Assembly: GCA_027625915.1 (NCBI GenBank)
Contig: JANTQA010000042.1
Location: 2,554,001 to 2,618,000 of the forward strand
Source of the DNA: Anaeramoeba flamelloides
Taxonomy: Eukaryota > Metamonada > Anaeramoebidae
Length of the DNA: 64,000 bases
Reading direction: 5' to 3'
The position numbers were made by a program, and so were the translations under genes. The first letter of the stretch is position 1. Every line of letters begins with the position of its first letter. Shown piece after piece: positions 49,311 to 61,262 of the stretch. Under the pieces are notes generated by a model that searched no databases, had not been told where the DNA came from, and saw nothing but the letters and a program-made list of their open reading frames with translations.

Positions 49311-51795
49311 TTTAAAGTTTGAAAAAAAGTAAAAAAATAAATTAAACAATTACACAAATTTTCATTTACATTTTTTTTTTTTGAGAAACTGAACCTTTCC
49401 TTTTTGTGATTTTTTGTTTGTTGAGAATAATAAACTCCGATTTTCAGATGGGTTATGCTTTTTTTGAAATCAGATTGCAAATTCTGAATTGATAGACATT
49501 TTTGATTCTTTTTCGATTTTGCAAGTCTAATTTCTTGAGAATTAAGGTAACAACAATAAAACAATACACAAACCAACAGATAAGTCAGGAAACGAGATGA
49601 CGAATTTCATTTTTTGAACTATGAATTTTTACGTTACAAAAACACTATAACAGAATTTAGTCAAAATTATTTGGATTTTACAAATAAAGGTGAGTGTTAA
49701 ATGAAGTTTCGGGTTGCTGTTTGTTTTAAATATTAAAATGGATGGAAAAATTCTTTTTCATTCTTATTTTTTTAAAAATTAAAGAAAATGTGAAACAATT
49801 CGTTTTTAGTTCATTTTGTTTTCAAAAATTGTCTCAGGTTTGTCAAGAGTTTCATAGATGAAACTATTTTTTTTTTTTATGAAAGATGGGCAAGTTTCCT
49901 CTTTGAAGTGAAATTTTTCCAAGTGCGAGAATTTTCGATTTTTTTTTGATAAAAGGAACTTGTAAACATAAGATCTGTCGTTCTGGAAATGGAAAGATAG
50001 AGGTATTTGGTGAAGTCTTATTTCTTAACTAATATATCTTTTCAAGCAACCAATTAGACAAATATAAAAAAAGAATGTTAAAAAAAAATACTACCAAATA
50101 ATTTATTTATTTTTGAATTTTTTAATTGAAATTTTTAAAGGAATGAAATCATTTTTTATCATTTAACATTGATAACAGAATGATAAGATTTTTTTATTAC
50201 TATTTGTTGTAAAATAAAAAGACTAAAAATTCCCTTCAGCTTTCCAAAAAATCCCATCCCAATAATTAAAATAAAGTCATCAAAGTCACCCAGTTCTATC
50301 AAGTTCAATAACAATTAAAACTGATTCATGGAATTAGAAATTCTGTAATTAAAATAGATTTTAAAGCCCTGGTCACATTTATATAAGTAAAAAATATATC
50401 TTTTTTTGTTATTTTTTTTCAATCAACTTTTTTGGAATATCTAAAAGTTATAGTTTTGAACTAAATATTTCACTAATTTTTAATATGCCCTTAATAAAAT
50501 TAAGCACTATTTTTTTTCTGATTCATATTTTTCAAAATCTAGCCTTATAACTTAATTCAATTAACCACTGGGGTTAATTTTTTTTTTTAGAATAAAAACA
50601 CTCTCAACTTTTGTATATCGAAAATATTTTTTGAAATTTCTGTGAACTTTTTTATTTTTTTTGAAAAATTGGGGCTGAGAAAATTTTTAAATCAAAGAAT
50701 AAGCTAATATATTAAATTAGAATACTTTTCCAGAGAGCTTATCTTATTTAAATAATCTTTTTTAAAATTTTACCATTGAAAATAAAAACAACATTTCAAG
50801 ACCAAATTAGTGCCTTTTGTGAAAATAAAATTCCCATACCTTCGAATTTGTTTTAGTAAATCAATTAAAATAAGAGATTATATATAAAAATATACCTAAT
50901 TTAAAATTTGGATTCAATCATTTTGGCAAATAATGTTTTCAAGAAAAAGTTAAATTGATACTTTATTTATTTTTATTTTTTCATTTTGTTTTTTTAATGA
51001 TTTTAATGGAAGGTATTTGATCAGTTTTCAAATTTTAGTGTTTTTTGGTTCGTAGGGACATATATTATTTATGTAAAAAAAAAAAAACAAATTTCATATA
51101 TATTGTTATCATAAAAATAGTACTATTTTTTGAAGATCATCAATTAAAAATAATCTTGATAAGTATAAAAAGCCAAAAATTTTAGAAAATAATCTGCATT
51201 TGGCCACAAATTTAAAGGCTGAATTATCAATTTCAAGAAGACTTGAAATTTGTAATATACCCTTATTAAAATTTTCGAGAAATCTAGATAAGTAGCTAAA
51301 AAATACAATTTTTTAAAAAGAAAAAAAATTAAAAATATTTTTTTCCAAATATATTGTATCAAAAGGTCGTTTTTTACGTTTTTTTTGTCGAAAAAAAAAA
51401 GAATACGATTCAATTTTTTTTACCTTTGATAGTATGATGGAGATATGTACTGGAATATGTGATTAGTAATATTCTATGATAATCATATCCCACTATATTT
51501 TTACAATTATGCCATTGTTTTTTTCTGGACTTTTATAAGATAATCTCTGTAAAAAATCATTACCTGCAAAAACAAAATGCATTTTCTTTTTATTAAAAAC
51601 ATCACAACTTTCATAATCATCTGTTAAAAATTCGAATATTTCTAGCTCAGAATACTATTTACTTTAAATAATTACTTATAAAGAAATTCTTATAATTAAT
51701 TAACTCATAATAAAGATAGATATAAAAAAAAGTATTACACAAAAATAAAAAACTTTTAATTGATATTTACTAAGTAAAAACTAAAATTCAGAGTA
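49311..51795. other. Intergenic stretch upstream of the CARMIL-like fusion gene
   Basis: A diverged fragment of the ATTCAGCTTTCC family lies near 50236-50330. The open frame at 49232-49576 (-) overlaps exon 1 of the fusion gene in another frame and shows no domain. Nothing else is recognised. Confidence 0.4.
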
Positions 51796-51996
51796 TACAG
51801 TCAGTTCCACTTTTAAGGCACAAACTTTCAACGGAATTTAAGGCACAATAAAAATCTCAAATTAAGGTACAAAATTCAGATTCTAGTAAAATAAATTGTG
51901 AAAAAAAAAATTCCAAATTTTGAGCTTTAATTTGAGATTTTTTTGTGCCTTAAATTTCGTTGAAATTTTTGTGCTTTAAAAGTGGAACTGACTGTA
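51796..51996. mobile_element. Palindromic TA-flanked MITE (family 1), copy c
   Basis: TACAGTCAGTTCCACTTTTA at the left and AAAGTGGAACTGACTGTA at the right form the family's best-preserved end pair. AAGGCACAAACTTTCAACG appears in the left arm and its complement in the right. It is non-coding. Confidence 0.9.
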
Positions 51997-52144
51997 TATT
52001 ATTTGATAAACATGAGAAAACCGAAACTAAACAGTAAACAAGGATTTCTAAATTTAAATAAATAAAGAAAAATACCCATTTGTCAAAAACCTAATCTTTT
52101 CAATTGATATCAATAATTAACCAAAAAAAAATAAAATTAATAGT

Positions 52145-52344
52145 TCCAGTAAGTTTCACTTTTAAAGCACAAACTTTCAACGAAATTTAAGGCACAAAAA
52201 AATCTCAAATTAAGGTACAAAATTTTTAATTTTTTTTTTCACAATTTATTTTACTAGAATCTGAATTTTGTACCTTAATTTGAGATTTTTATTGTGCCTT
52301 AAATTTCGTAGAAAGTTTGTGTCTTAAAAGTCAAACTGACTGTA
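52145..52344. mobile_element. Palindromic TA-flanked MITE (family 1), copy d
   Basis: The left end is CCAGTAAGTTTCACTTTTAA; the right end is AAAAGTCAAACTGACTGTA. The inner arms CTCAAATTAAGGTACAAAAT and complement are intact. It lies 150 bp from copy c in the same dense cluster. Confidence 0.88.
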
Positions 52345-52501
52345 TTGAAACTTATAACATTAATTTAAAAAATTCGAAAAGCTGAATCTGTCCTAAATAT
52401 TAATGAAAAAATGTACAAGATACCAAAAACAGTAAAGAACTAATGCAAAAATAGGTCAAATCGAAAGCTTACCCAATATTATTGGAATTTAGATTATCAA
52501 A

Positions 52502-52702
52502 TACATTCAGTTCTAATTTTAAGGCGCAAACGTTTAGGGGTGAAATAATTTACAAAAAATACTCAAATTAAAGCACATTTTTTATAATTTTAATTTTTTC
52601 AAATTAATTTACTAAAATTCAAATTTTGTATCTTAAATTTGAGATTTTTTGTGACTTATATTCCCATCAAAGTTTGTATCATTAAAATTAGAACTAAAGA
52701 TA
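52502..52702. mobile_element. Palindromic MITE (family 1), copy e, diverged
   Basis: TACATTCAGTTCTAATTTTA begins the left arm and TTAAAATTAGAACTAAAG ends the right arm. The pairing is still clear but both arms have drifted together, for example CTAATTTTAAGG with TTAAAATTAG, so the element may have been copied in this diverged form. Confidence 0.75.
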
Positions 52703-52995
52703 ATTGTCTACAAAAATATACTCATATTTCTAATAAATTTAATAAAATGAAAATATCTCCATTAATTCATAAAAAAAAAGATACACTCCAAGTGTTATGA
52801 TAACATTGGGACTATCAAAAAGTGACAGTAAAGTGGTTGAAATACCTATTCAAATCCCAATATCTAAAACTAACAAAAAAAAAAAAAATTAAAGTCAAAA
52901 TTAAACATTTATATAGAAAATTATTAAAAGAATAATAATAATAATAAATTAAAAAAAAAATACTAACTTTTCACTAGATAATATTTATTAACAAT

Positions 52996-53099
52996 ATAAC
53001 CAGTTCCACTTTTATGGTAAAAACTTACAACAAAATTGAAGAGAGAAAAAATCCCAAATTAGGATACAACTTTCTTTTTTCTGTAAAATAATTTTTTTA
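52996..53099. mobile_element. Half copy of family 1 MITE
   Basis: Only the left arm is present (ACCAGTTCCACTTTTATGG, AAATCCCAAATTAGGATACA). It stops where the family 6 element begins at about 53100, consistent with truncation by that insertion. Confidence 0.6.
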
Positions 53100-53695
53100 A
53101 GCCTTCTGGGAAAAAAGGTGAAAACATGCTTTTAATTGGGGTATTTACTTAAAAAAAAAAAGAAAAATAAATTAAATTTAAAAAAAATGATTAAAGAAAA
53201 AACGAGGTTCAACATAATAATAATTGTTATGATATTATATATTCAGTTCCACTTTTAAGGCATAAACTTTCTACGAGATTTAAGGTACAAGAAAAATCTC
53301 AAATTAAGGTACAAAATTCAGATTCTAGTAAAATAAATTGTAAAAAAAAAAATTCCAAATTTTGTACCTTAATTTGAGATTTTTTTGTGCCTTAAATTTC
53401 TTTGAAAGTTGGTATCTTAAAAGTGGAACTTTCTGTACTTTTATTCTGGATTTTTTTTGAAATGCCAATGATTAAAAATATGTTGAAAAAATTGACTATT
53501 TATGATATCTCGAAAACCTCCAAAGATATCAATAATCAAAAAAGATTTAAAATTTTTTTCTTGGTTCCATTGAAAACAATATAATGAATTATTAACTGAA
53601 GTTAAATGGTTTCTTCTTTCTATTAATTTCACTTCTGGTTTCGAGTAAAGTTCCTAATGAAAAGCTTTTTTTCACCTTTTTAGCAGAACACTTCA
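53100..53695. mobile_element. Family 6 element interrupted by a family 1 MITE
   Basis: The left end GGGAAAAAAGGTGAAAACAT then GCTTTTAATTGGGGTATTTA and the right end GTAAAGTTCCTAATGAAAAG then CTTTTTTTCACC are a worn inverted pair. The internal blocks CTCGAAAACCTCCAAAGATA and AACAATATAATGAATTATTA match the reference copy at 26819-27249. A family 1 MITE at 53239-53437 interrupts it. Confidence 0.7.
53239..53437. mobile_element. Palindromic TA-flanked MITE (family 1), copy g
   Basis: TATTCAGTTCCACTTTTAAG at the left and AAAGTGGAACTTTCTGTA at the right bound the usual palindrome. It sits inside the family 6 element at 53100-53695, which shows that family 1 was active after that insertion. Confidence 0.88.
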
Positions 53696-54357
53696 ACAAA
53701 TTATTTTACAGAAATCAGAAAATTTTCCCTAAATTTTAGATTTTTTCTGTACATAAAAGTCCTTCGAAATTTTACTACCTATAAAGTATAACTGAATATA
53801 ACTATTCAAGCCAAAACTCAAGTTTTAAAAAAATGATTAATAAATAGTAATGATATTATATCCAATCATGGCCACATTGAATAAATAAATATATAATTTT
53901 ATTTTACTCCACTATTAGATTAATTGTGTTAAAACAACCTATTAAGCCGTTCGAAAGAAATATACGAGATAAAAAAATCTCAAATTTAGGTATATTTTTT
54001 TGAAATTTAATTACACAAATTCTAAGATGTATAATATAGTTCAATCCACCTTTACAATAGGTTGATATTATTATTAAAGTTATATCTCTATCTTTTTAAA
54101 AAAATGAAAGTAACTTTTCAAGTTATCCTGTGAGCCGATTATCACATATTATAACAATAATATCATCTGTATACATTGAGGATTAGATAATTAAGGTTTT
54201 GATTTTCAAGTAAAAAATAAAACCTAAGTATTGTTATGATCCGTGATAAGTAACCCCCCAATGATAAATGTATTCCAACTTTTTTATAAGCTACCGAGAT
54301 CATCTTTTTCATTTTTTTCAATTTTTCTTATAATTTTTGTTAATATTTAGATCTATT

Positions 54358-54917
54358 AAAGTTTACAATCCCTTAAACTGGCTAAAAATAAAATATTGAG
54401 TTACTTGCGTATGCCATTTTTTTGTAATTTGTTGGTTGACATTGGACATAGGTAGAGTGATTTAATGGTAATAAAAAAGTGATTTTTTAGCAATTTATTT
54501 TTCTTTTTTTCCAAAATCTAAATTTAAGGATATAAGATTGGTTGTAAGGTAAAGTATAAAAAAAATTGATTTTAGAATTGTGAATTGAAATTTTTATTTA
54601 GGTTTGATTTTATTTTAGAGCCCAAAAAATATTATATATTTTTTTTTAGGTAATAAAGTAAAAGGAAATAAAATTTTCAATTCACAATTCTAAAATCAAT
54701 TTTTTATTAAATTTCCCCGAATATTTGGGTCTTACCCTCAATAATTGGCTTTCGGAGAAAAAAAAAAAATTCAAAAAAATACATTTTTTACGAATATTAA
54801 ACCACTTTTATAATTAATAAAAGTCAAAGATCGATCAGATAAGAAGATAAATAATCTGATCTTGTGCCTAATATAGGATAATCTTGTCTTTAACCAGTTT
54901 CAGGGATCATAAACCTC
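54358..54917. mobile_element. Fold-back element (family 8), diverged copy with inner inverted repeat
   Basis: The ends AAAGTTTACAATCCCTTAAA and TTTCAGGGATCATAAACCTC are imperfect inverted repeats like those at 59237-59785. A second inverted pair lies inside at about 54564-54703: ATTTTAGAATTGTGAATTG against AATTCACAATTCTAAAATC. It is non-coding. Confidence 0.6.
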
Positions 54918-55232
54918 AAGGGGTGATGATTAGAATCATCATAGTTTTGTACATATTTAGTTATTACAGATTACTATTTTTTTTTATTGTTGATTTTTGA
55001 AAAATTTTTTTGATTTTCATATTTCTGTTTCTTCCTCAATCATTTTTATTCGATTTCCAAAATTATTTTTTGCTATTATAAACCTCGGTCTTTTATGTTA
55101 TAATTTTTATCAAATGAAATAACCCTCAAAAAGCAATTGTGAAAAAATGAAAAATAGCCAAATCATTTAGATTACATACATTTTCATAATAAATGTTAGA
55201 CAAATTACGGTAATTGAAAAATAAAAAGATCA

Positions 55233-55420
55233 TAATTTTCATTCAGCTTTAAAAAAAATCAAATTTCAATAATTAAAACAAAATCTTAAAATTCTCAATT
55301 CTATAAATGAAAATTAAAAATTATTCCTGACTAATAGGAATTAAAAAAAATGAAATTTTACATTGAGTATCTAATCTTTTTTTAGGAAAGTGAATAGAAA
55401 ATTTTATTCAATTTATTTTA
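55233..55420. mobile_element. Short inverted-repeat element with ATTCAGCTTT ends, copy 2
   Basis: AATTTTCATTCAGCTTTAAA at the left faces AGGAAAGTGAATAGAAAATT at the right. The interior CAATAATTAAAACAAAATC resembles the fragment near 50260. It is more diverged than the copy at 23313-23602. Confidence 0.55.
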
Positions 55421-55941
55421 GAACAAATAGATTGTATCATTATCAATTTTTCGTTTTAAATGGAGATCACAATTCTTCTTTGAAAACTCCATTTATAAAT
55501 GAAAAATAAGAAAATGTTTTGTGACTGTTTTGATACTATTTTTATACTTTTATTTGAAATTTAAATCGGATAAGTTTTCAGTCAATTATCTATTTAACTT
55601 CTGAAATAGTTCATTTAATTCAGTGGTTTACCTCCCCAATATATAACAAGAGTTAGCTCAAAAAAAACTACCAAACAAATAAATATAACTCTCAGAAATA
55701 ACAATCTGTGACTTTGGGAAACTCAATTCTGAAACAAAATGGAAATGAAAATGTGGTGGAAATTTTTTCCAATTTATTATCAAAACACTAGTTGAAAGAA
55801 TCAGTAATGCTAAAGATGTTTCGAAATAAAAAAAGGAAACCAAAACAATAAATGACAAAAGTGCGAATTGATCCAAATTATTTTTGTAATTTGTATTCTA
55901 TTTCACAGAAGGGTTCAAATTGTTCGTTTTATTTTTTGTCA

Positions 55942-56931
55942 ATGTCTCTTATGATCTTCCAAATTCTTCTGTCCTTAACTGTTTTACTTGCGGTTGTAAG
56001 TAGTGCACCTTCGTTGTCATTACTCCAGGTTAACATTGGTAATTTAGACGGGGTGCTTCCACACACAGAATGCCCCACTATACCATACAAGGGTGCGTGC
56101 TGTAGCTTAACACAGGAAAAGATCTTAAACCACAACATTACAAGGATTTCTCCTGACATTGTGAGCTTGCTTGAGGTTTTTGATAGTGAATATTGCAAGG
56201 AGAGGAATTATAAGCCTACAAACAAAGACGAAGTGTGCTGGGACTATCAAAATCCTGATCGGCCTTACCAACAAGCACGGCGGATCTTGGGCGACAAGTA
56301 CACCATTTTGTGTGACGCTGTTCACCATTTTGATTGTGTGGGGCTGAAAACCTCAAGGATCTCTGTTGAGGAGTGCCCAGACGGCAAGCTTTGCATTGGA
56401 GGAATGAAATCTCTCCCCCACCCTGCCTCGTGTAATATTGTAGGCTCTTCCTGGATCACCTCTGTAAGTAAAGTGCATGTCACAATTGACTACGACACAG
56501 GTTCTCCTTTTGATCTTACCGTCGTAATCTCGCACCCAGCTCAGGGCGTCGAGAAAAAGAACGACGCGTGCCGCTTGGACGAATATAAGCAAACCTTTGA
56601 AACACTCCCAGACAGCAGCCACACTTTGATCCTTGGTGATTTCCAAATGGACATGTTCAGACTCAATTCAACTTTCTTTTTCTCCTCAGCGGGGTATTGG
56701 AGATCACAGGTCGGTAGGTTTGGTGACACTTCGCTAAAATTTATGGGCATTAGCTTAACACAAATACCACCTTTGCCAACATATGTAGATACAGTGACAC
56801 TTGATTACATCATTGGCAACCTTTGGAAAAGTTCCAAGTGTACAGTATATGGAGTTTCGCCTGGAACAATGAGAATTGACCACCCTTGGAATGCCATGGA
56901 CCACCAGGGCTTACATTGCCTTGTTTCTTAA
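55942..56931 (+). CDS. Secreted endonuclease/exonuclease/phosphatase (EEP) fold protein
   Basis: From the ATG at 55942 the protein has 329 residues. It opens with a signal peptide (MSLMIFQILLSLTVLLAVV, cleavage likely after SSA), the reason for preferring this start over the in-frame ATG at 55852. EEP landmarks follow in order: LLQVNIGNLDG with the first Asn, VSLLEVF with the metal-binding Glu, TLILGDFQMD for the GDxN motif, LDYIIGN, and AMDHQGLHCLV for the terminal Asp-His pair. The GDFN Asn is Gln here. About thirteen Cys suggest disulfides in an extracellular or lysosomal enzyme. Known relatives include DNase I, sphingomyelinases and inositol phosphatases; the substrate cannot be told. Base composition is strikingly richer in GC than every neighbour, with balanced codon use, which could reflect high expression or horizontal transfer. 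No intron is evident. Confidence 0.88.
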   Translation: MSLMIFQILLSLTVLLAVVSSAPSLSLLQVNIGNLDGVLPHTECPTIPYKGACCSLTQEKILNHNITRISPDIVSLLEVFDSEYCKERNYKPTNKDEVCWDYQNPDRPYQQARRILGDKYTILCDAVHHFDCVGLKTSRISVEECPDGKLCIGGMKSLPHPASCNIVGSSWITSVSKVHVTIDYDTGSPFDLTVVISHPAQGVEKKNDACRLDEYKQTFETLPDSSHTLILGDFQMDMFRLNSTFFFSSAGYWRSQVGRFGDTSLKFMGISLTQIPPLPTYVDTVTLDYIIGNLWKSSKCTVYGVSPGTMRIDHPWNAMDHQGLHCLVS

Positions 56932-58937
56932 TCCTAATCACAAAAATTATCTTGCTTATTAATGAGGACATATACACCCTCGGTGTTTTCAAATTTGGTT
57001 GTGTTTGGATTGTTTCTGGAAAATTCAAAAACTAGATTTTAATATTTTTTGTGAAATTTTCGATTTTTTCAATTTTTTTTTGGCTGGTTTGAATAGGCCT
57101 TTTTTTGGTTTTCATGAAAAGAAACTTGGCAAATTAGCTGATTTTGGTAATGTTCTCTGAAACAAACTGTTTTCTTTCAGGTTTGTGAGGTTTAAAGTGA
57201 TTTTGTGTGACTATTATCCGTTCCGGGAATTTTTCAATTAATTACTGATATTTTCCGAATATACGGGAGATAATTTTAGCTTCCTTTTCCTTATTTTTCT
57301 ATGAGTAAACCAAGTTCGAAAGAAAAAAATGTGTAATTTTGGATCTAGTGCTTTTGATCTCTATTTAAAAATGGATAATGTATACGAAGTGAAAAATTTC
57401 CCCTTTTATTATTCAAATCCAAGTAAGGGATATTCAAATTTAATGAGAAGCAAATACTGATTTTATTTCTAAACAGCCTATTTGCTTACTTCAAAAACTG
57501 TCTAGTTGAGAGATCTTGTTGAAATTTATAATTTCGATTTTATTTAAAATTTTCCAGTTGGAAAAACTTTTTTATTTTCACCTTTTAAAAAAGAGAAACT
57601 TGGAAAAAAAGTGAATCAAGGATTTTATTTGTATATTTTAATACAAACCTGGAAAATTCAAACTAAGATCTATTCATAAAAGAAAAAATAAATATTTAAG
57701 GACAAAATGGAGGATTAAACACAACAATAGTTTTTCTAATATTACATTTTGGTAATAAGTTTTTATTTGATTTGTCTTTTATTAAAAAGTTGTTGAAAAA
57801 ATTTGTCTTATTTTAATGATACAGTTTATCCAAAGAATTGTGAAATTTTATCAATTTCAAATTTTGATATTGATATAAATTTTTAAAAAGTTCAATATGA
57901 GAATAATAAAGCCCACTTGGAAAAAAAAAAAAATTCCTAAATCAGTCAATAGTCAAGAATTTTTTCTGATTTTCAAAAAATAAATTTTCAGAACCCAAAA
58001 TGACTCTAAACATCAAATATACATAAAGAAACTACATAAAGTTTCCTCTAAAAAATGAATTTATTTTTCGATCACATTAGAAGAATATTTTTCATATGAA
58101 CTCATTTATGAAAAAATATTTAAAAAATAAGCTTTCTTATTATTATATCCAACTTATTAAAAATCTATATCAAGATCAAATTTTGATATTGATAAAATTT
58201 CACTGTAGTTTGGGACAGCTGTATCCATTAAACCAATCTAAAGATATTGATAATAAAAGAGTTCCGTATTGTCATTATTAATTTGATTTGAAACAGTATT
58301 CTGAATTATTGTTTTAAACCGATTTATTTTTTTTTAATTGATTTTAATTTTCGTTTTCAGTAAGTTTACTAATTAAAAACCATATTGAGCTATTTTTCCA
58401 CAATGAAAAGGCGAAAAATTCGAATTTTTAGTGTATTATTTATAAAATAACAAAGTAGAACTTTTTTCCCAAAAATCCCACATTTGAATTTTAAACTGTA
58501 AAATTTAAAAAATATATTTTTCTCATGGTGACTGTTTATCCCATTCCATTTTCAACTATTATCCAGTTTAAGTTATGTGTATAAATTAACTTTAATACCA
58601 CCCGGAATATTAGTGAAACACGATGATAAACAAAAATATATTTTAAATCGATAAAGTTTTACTTGATGAATCTCAAAATTTTTTTCTGAATAAATGATCT
58701 TTTTAATTTTCAAAAAAACCTACATAATAACAAAAGTTTTCAATATTTAAACTTTTCATAAACATTAAATCAATTATATTTTTTTTATTTTGGGTGTTTT
58801 AATATTATATTTCAAGCATCAGATAACATAACTTCCTTTAAAACATCAAATTATCTTTAAACTAATTCCAAAGACAATTTTCACAATAAGGCAGATAATT
58901 CTAAAATTGGGAATGTTATCGAAAAAAAAAAAAGAAT
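56932..58937. other. Intergenic stretch with a family 6 relic
   Basis: About 57590-58405 carries worn family 6 ends (GAAACTTGGAAAAAAAGTGA at the left, GAGCTATTTTTCCACAATG at the right) and internal blocks such as AAGGACAAAATGGAGGATTA. The middle is diverged or holds unrelated sequence. No gene is supported. Confidence 0.5.
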
Positions 58938-59137
58938 TACAGTCAGTTTCACTTTTAAGGCACAAACTTTCAACGAAAATTAAGGCAAAAAAATTTAAAA
59001 TTAAGGCACAAAATTTGGAATTTTTAATTTTTACAAATTATTTTACTAGAATCCAAAATTTTGTGCCTTAATTTTAAATTTTTGTTGTGCTTTAATTTTC
59101 TTTGTAAGTTTGTACCTTAAAAGTGAAACTGACTGTA
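58938..59137. mobile_element. Palindromic TA-flanked MITE (family 1), copy i
   Basis: TACAGTCAGTTTCACTTTTA at the left and AAAAGTGAAACTGACTGTA at the right are exact complements. The inner arms AAGGCACAAACTTTCAACG and AAATTAAGGCACAAAATTTG also pair. It is among the best-preserved copies. Confidence 0.9.
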
Positions 59138-59236
59138 TAAAATACACATACATAATCTAATAACATTATATCTCATCAGTCCATAATTATACCCCTAAAA
59201 ATCATTTTTTTCATTGACTTTTTTTTTGTTAATTCC

Positions 59237-59785
59237 AGGTTTACAATCCCTGAATTTTGAAAAAAGATTATCTTGTGTCGAGGCTTGTTAATTTGGTTCT
59301 TAGCTGATCGGTTATGTACTTGATATGGATTTTAATAGTGGTTCAAAATGGCAATTTTTGACCATGTATTTTTTTTTTTTCGGAAATCCGAAAAGAAGAG
59401 TTTAAGATTAATTGGCTTTAACTTAAGTTATAAAAAAAATTAGGTTTGTAGGTTGTTGATTGAAATTTTTAATTAAGTTTGGTTTTATTGGGAGCTTTTA
59501 AAAAAATTTATTTTTTCAATAGATTTATTGACAAAAAAGTAAATCAAGATTCTTTTCTACAACACAAAATTCAAAAAGTTATTCTTGAACACCTATCAAT
59601 CTATTAATCTTAAATCTTCAATTCGGATTTCGGAATTAAAAAAAATAAATTATCAAAAATTGCCATTTTGAACCACTATTAAAATCCATACCAAGAACAA
59701 GATCGATCAGCTAAGAACCAAATCGACAACTCAAGACACCCTACACAAGATAATCTTTTTTCAAATTTCAGGGATTGTAATCCTT
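59237..59785. mobile_element. Fold-back element (family 8) with about 130 bp arms
   Basis: The left arm begins AGGTTTACAATCCCTGAATT and includes AAAAAAGATTATCTTGTGTC, TTGGTTCTTAGCTGATCGG and TTTTAATAGTGGTTCAAAAT. The right arm repeats these as reverse complements, ending TTTCAGGGATTGTAATCCTT. The unpaired centre (about 59365-59660) is AT-rich and non-coding. Shorter relatives are at 48001-48166 and 54358-54917. Confidence 0.8.
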
Positions 59786-60104
59786 AAAGAAGACCAAATT
59801 GAAAAAAATAAAAATAAAAAAAAAGGGAAATTCATAATTTACCTTTTTATTGTTGAAGAGAATTTCTATCAAATAGTTTTAAAAACCAAACTCGAGAGGA
59901 AAATCTTTAACTTTGTGAAAAATTTTCAATTCTAAAAAATTACATCAAATGAAGTGTTCTTAATACAAAAACGGTATATGTATAAAACAACCCCTTTTTT
60001 AAAAAATTACTATTTGGTTTTTTATACTATTTAAACCAACTTTTTATGAAATTTTCTTGGTTATATTTAACCAATTTTCTTTTTTCTTACTTTTTGGGTA
60101 ATTA

Positions 60105-60582
60105 CAGTGGTGTAAATAACCCGTGTTTTTTATTTTAACCCATTACTCAAATTAAACTCCTGCAAAAAAAAATTGGTTGATTGTAGAAATAAAAGAAACA
60201 AATCAATGTGATGACAAGAGTATATAAACAAGAACTCGGGTTCTTTAAATAAATTTTAAAAAAGAATTATGAAGATATGGAAAGATTAAAATGTAATTTT
60301 TTGACAAAAAAATGAGATAAAAGATCATTTTTTGAATTTTTAAAAAAAAATATCCTAATCTCAGAAATTTTGTAAATATGACTAAATTTTTGAAACAAAA
60401 GCTTTTAATATTATTGAGCCATTTCAATTAATCAAAGATCTAACCTCTAAAGTCAATTTGGATCTGAACCAAGAATCTATACGTGGGTATTCCTATCTTC
60501 AAATGCCCAATCTGAAAAAAAAACAGGAGTTAAATTTTAGTAATTGGTTAATGATTGTCAACACTGGTTATTTACACCACTT
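60105..60582. mobile_element. Family 7 element (AGTGGTGTAAATA ends), copy 2
   Basis: The ends CAGTGGTGTAAATAACCCGT and ACTGGTTATTTACACCACT are clear inverted repeats, possibly flanked by a TTAC duplication. The interior matches 39455-39949 in reverse orientation. It has no transposase. Confidence 0.75.
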
Positions 60583-60760
60583 TACAAAATAATAAAACGT
60601 CGAAAATATTTTTATTTTTTTTTTGATTTTAAGTAAAAGATTATGGGGGTTTGGCGAACTCAAATAGTGAATTGGGCTTGGTTTTAACAATATTCTAATC
60701 AAATTTAGTTGTCTATATTCATTAAAACAAATTCTTTAAAAAAAACATTCTCCCCGTATA

Positions 60761-61262
60761 TTAAGGATTAGTCAAATTTTCTTCCCAGTGGATATTACTT
60801 TTATACCCACAACACGAATAGTGAACTCAAAAGAATGTTGAGTTAATAGATCTTGTTAAAATGTAAAATTTAGGAAGTTTTTGAGGAAGGCAAAAAAAAT
60901 TTACTTTCCAAATCCAAATTTTTCACTCCAAATTTTCGACTTCCAAAATGATATTGGGAAAATGTCACTCCACTTTATATTGAAGTATGTTAGAGTTGGT
61001 GGTGAGTATATCCACCCATTTGAAAAGAAAGGGGAGTGACATTTTCCCAATATCAAAAAAAATAGCTTTTTATTTTTGCCTTGCTTTGTTGGGATAATTC
61101 GAAAAGTTTTTGGATCAAAAAATGATTTTAGTCAAAATCTTCAATTGCTAAAAATTGGCAATATTTTGACTTTTCCTCAATTCACTATATTTTAAAGGTC
61201 TTAATCTATTTACTACTTTGTCTTTCAATGCTCACAGAGCATAAAATTCAGATTGTCCTTAA
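60761..61262. mobile_element. TTAA-flanked 502 bp element with conserved hairpin (family 3), copy 2
   Basis: It begins TTAAGGATTA and ends TTGTCCTTAA with intact TTAA. It matches the copy at 20159-20659 throughout. Its hairpin at 60950-61054 keeps the GATATTGGGAAAATGTCACT stem and the outer part of the inner GGTGG/CCACC stem. Confidence 0.85.

Larger units (their letters stand above)
53696..55941. other. Intergenic repeat remnants
   Basis: Worn family 1 remnants lie at about 53696-53810 and 53930-54080. A fold-back-like unit spans 54358-54917, and an ATTCAGCTTT-family element spans 55233-55420. The last 200 bp before the nuclease-fold gene contain no recognised promoter element. Confidence 0.45.
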
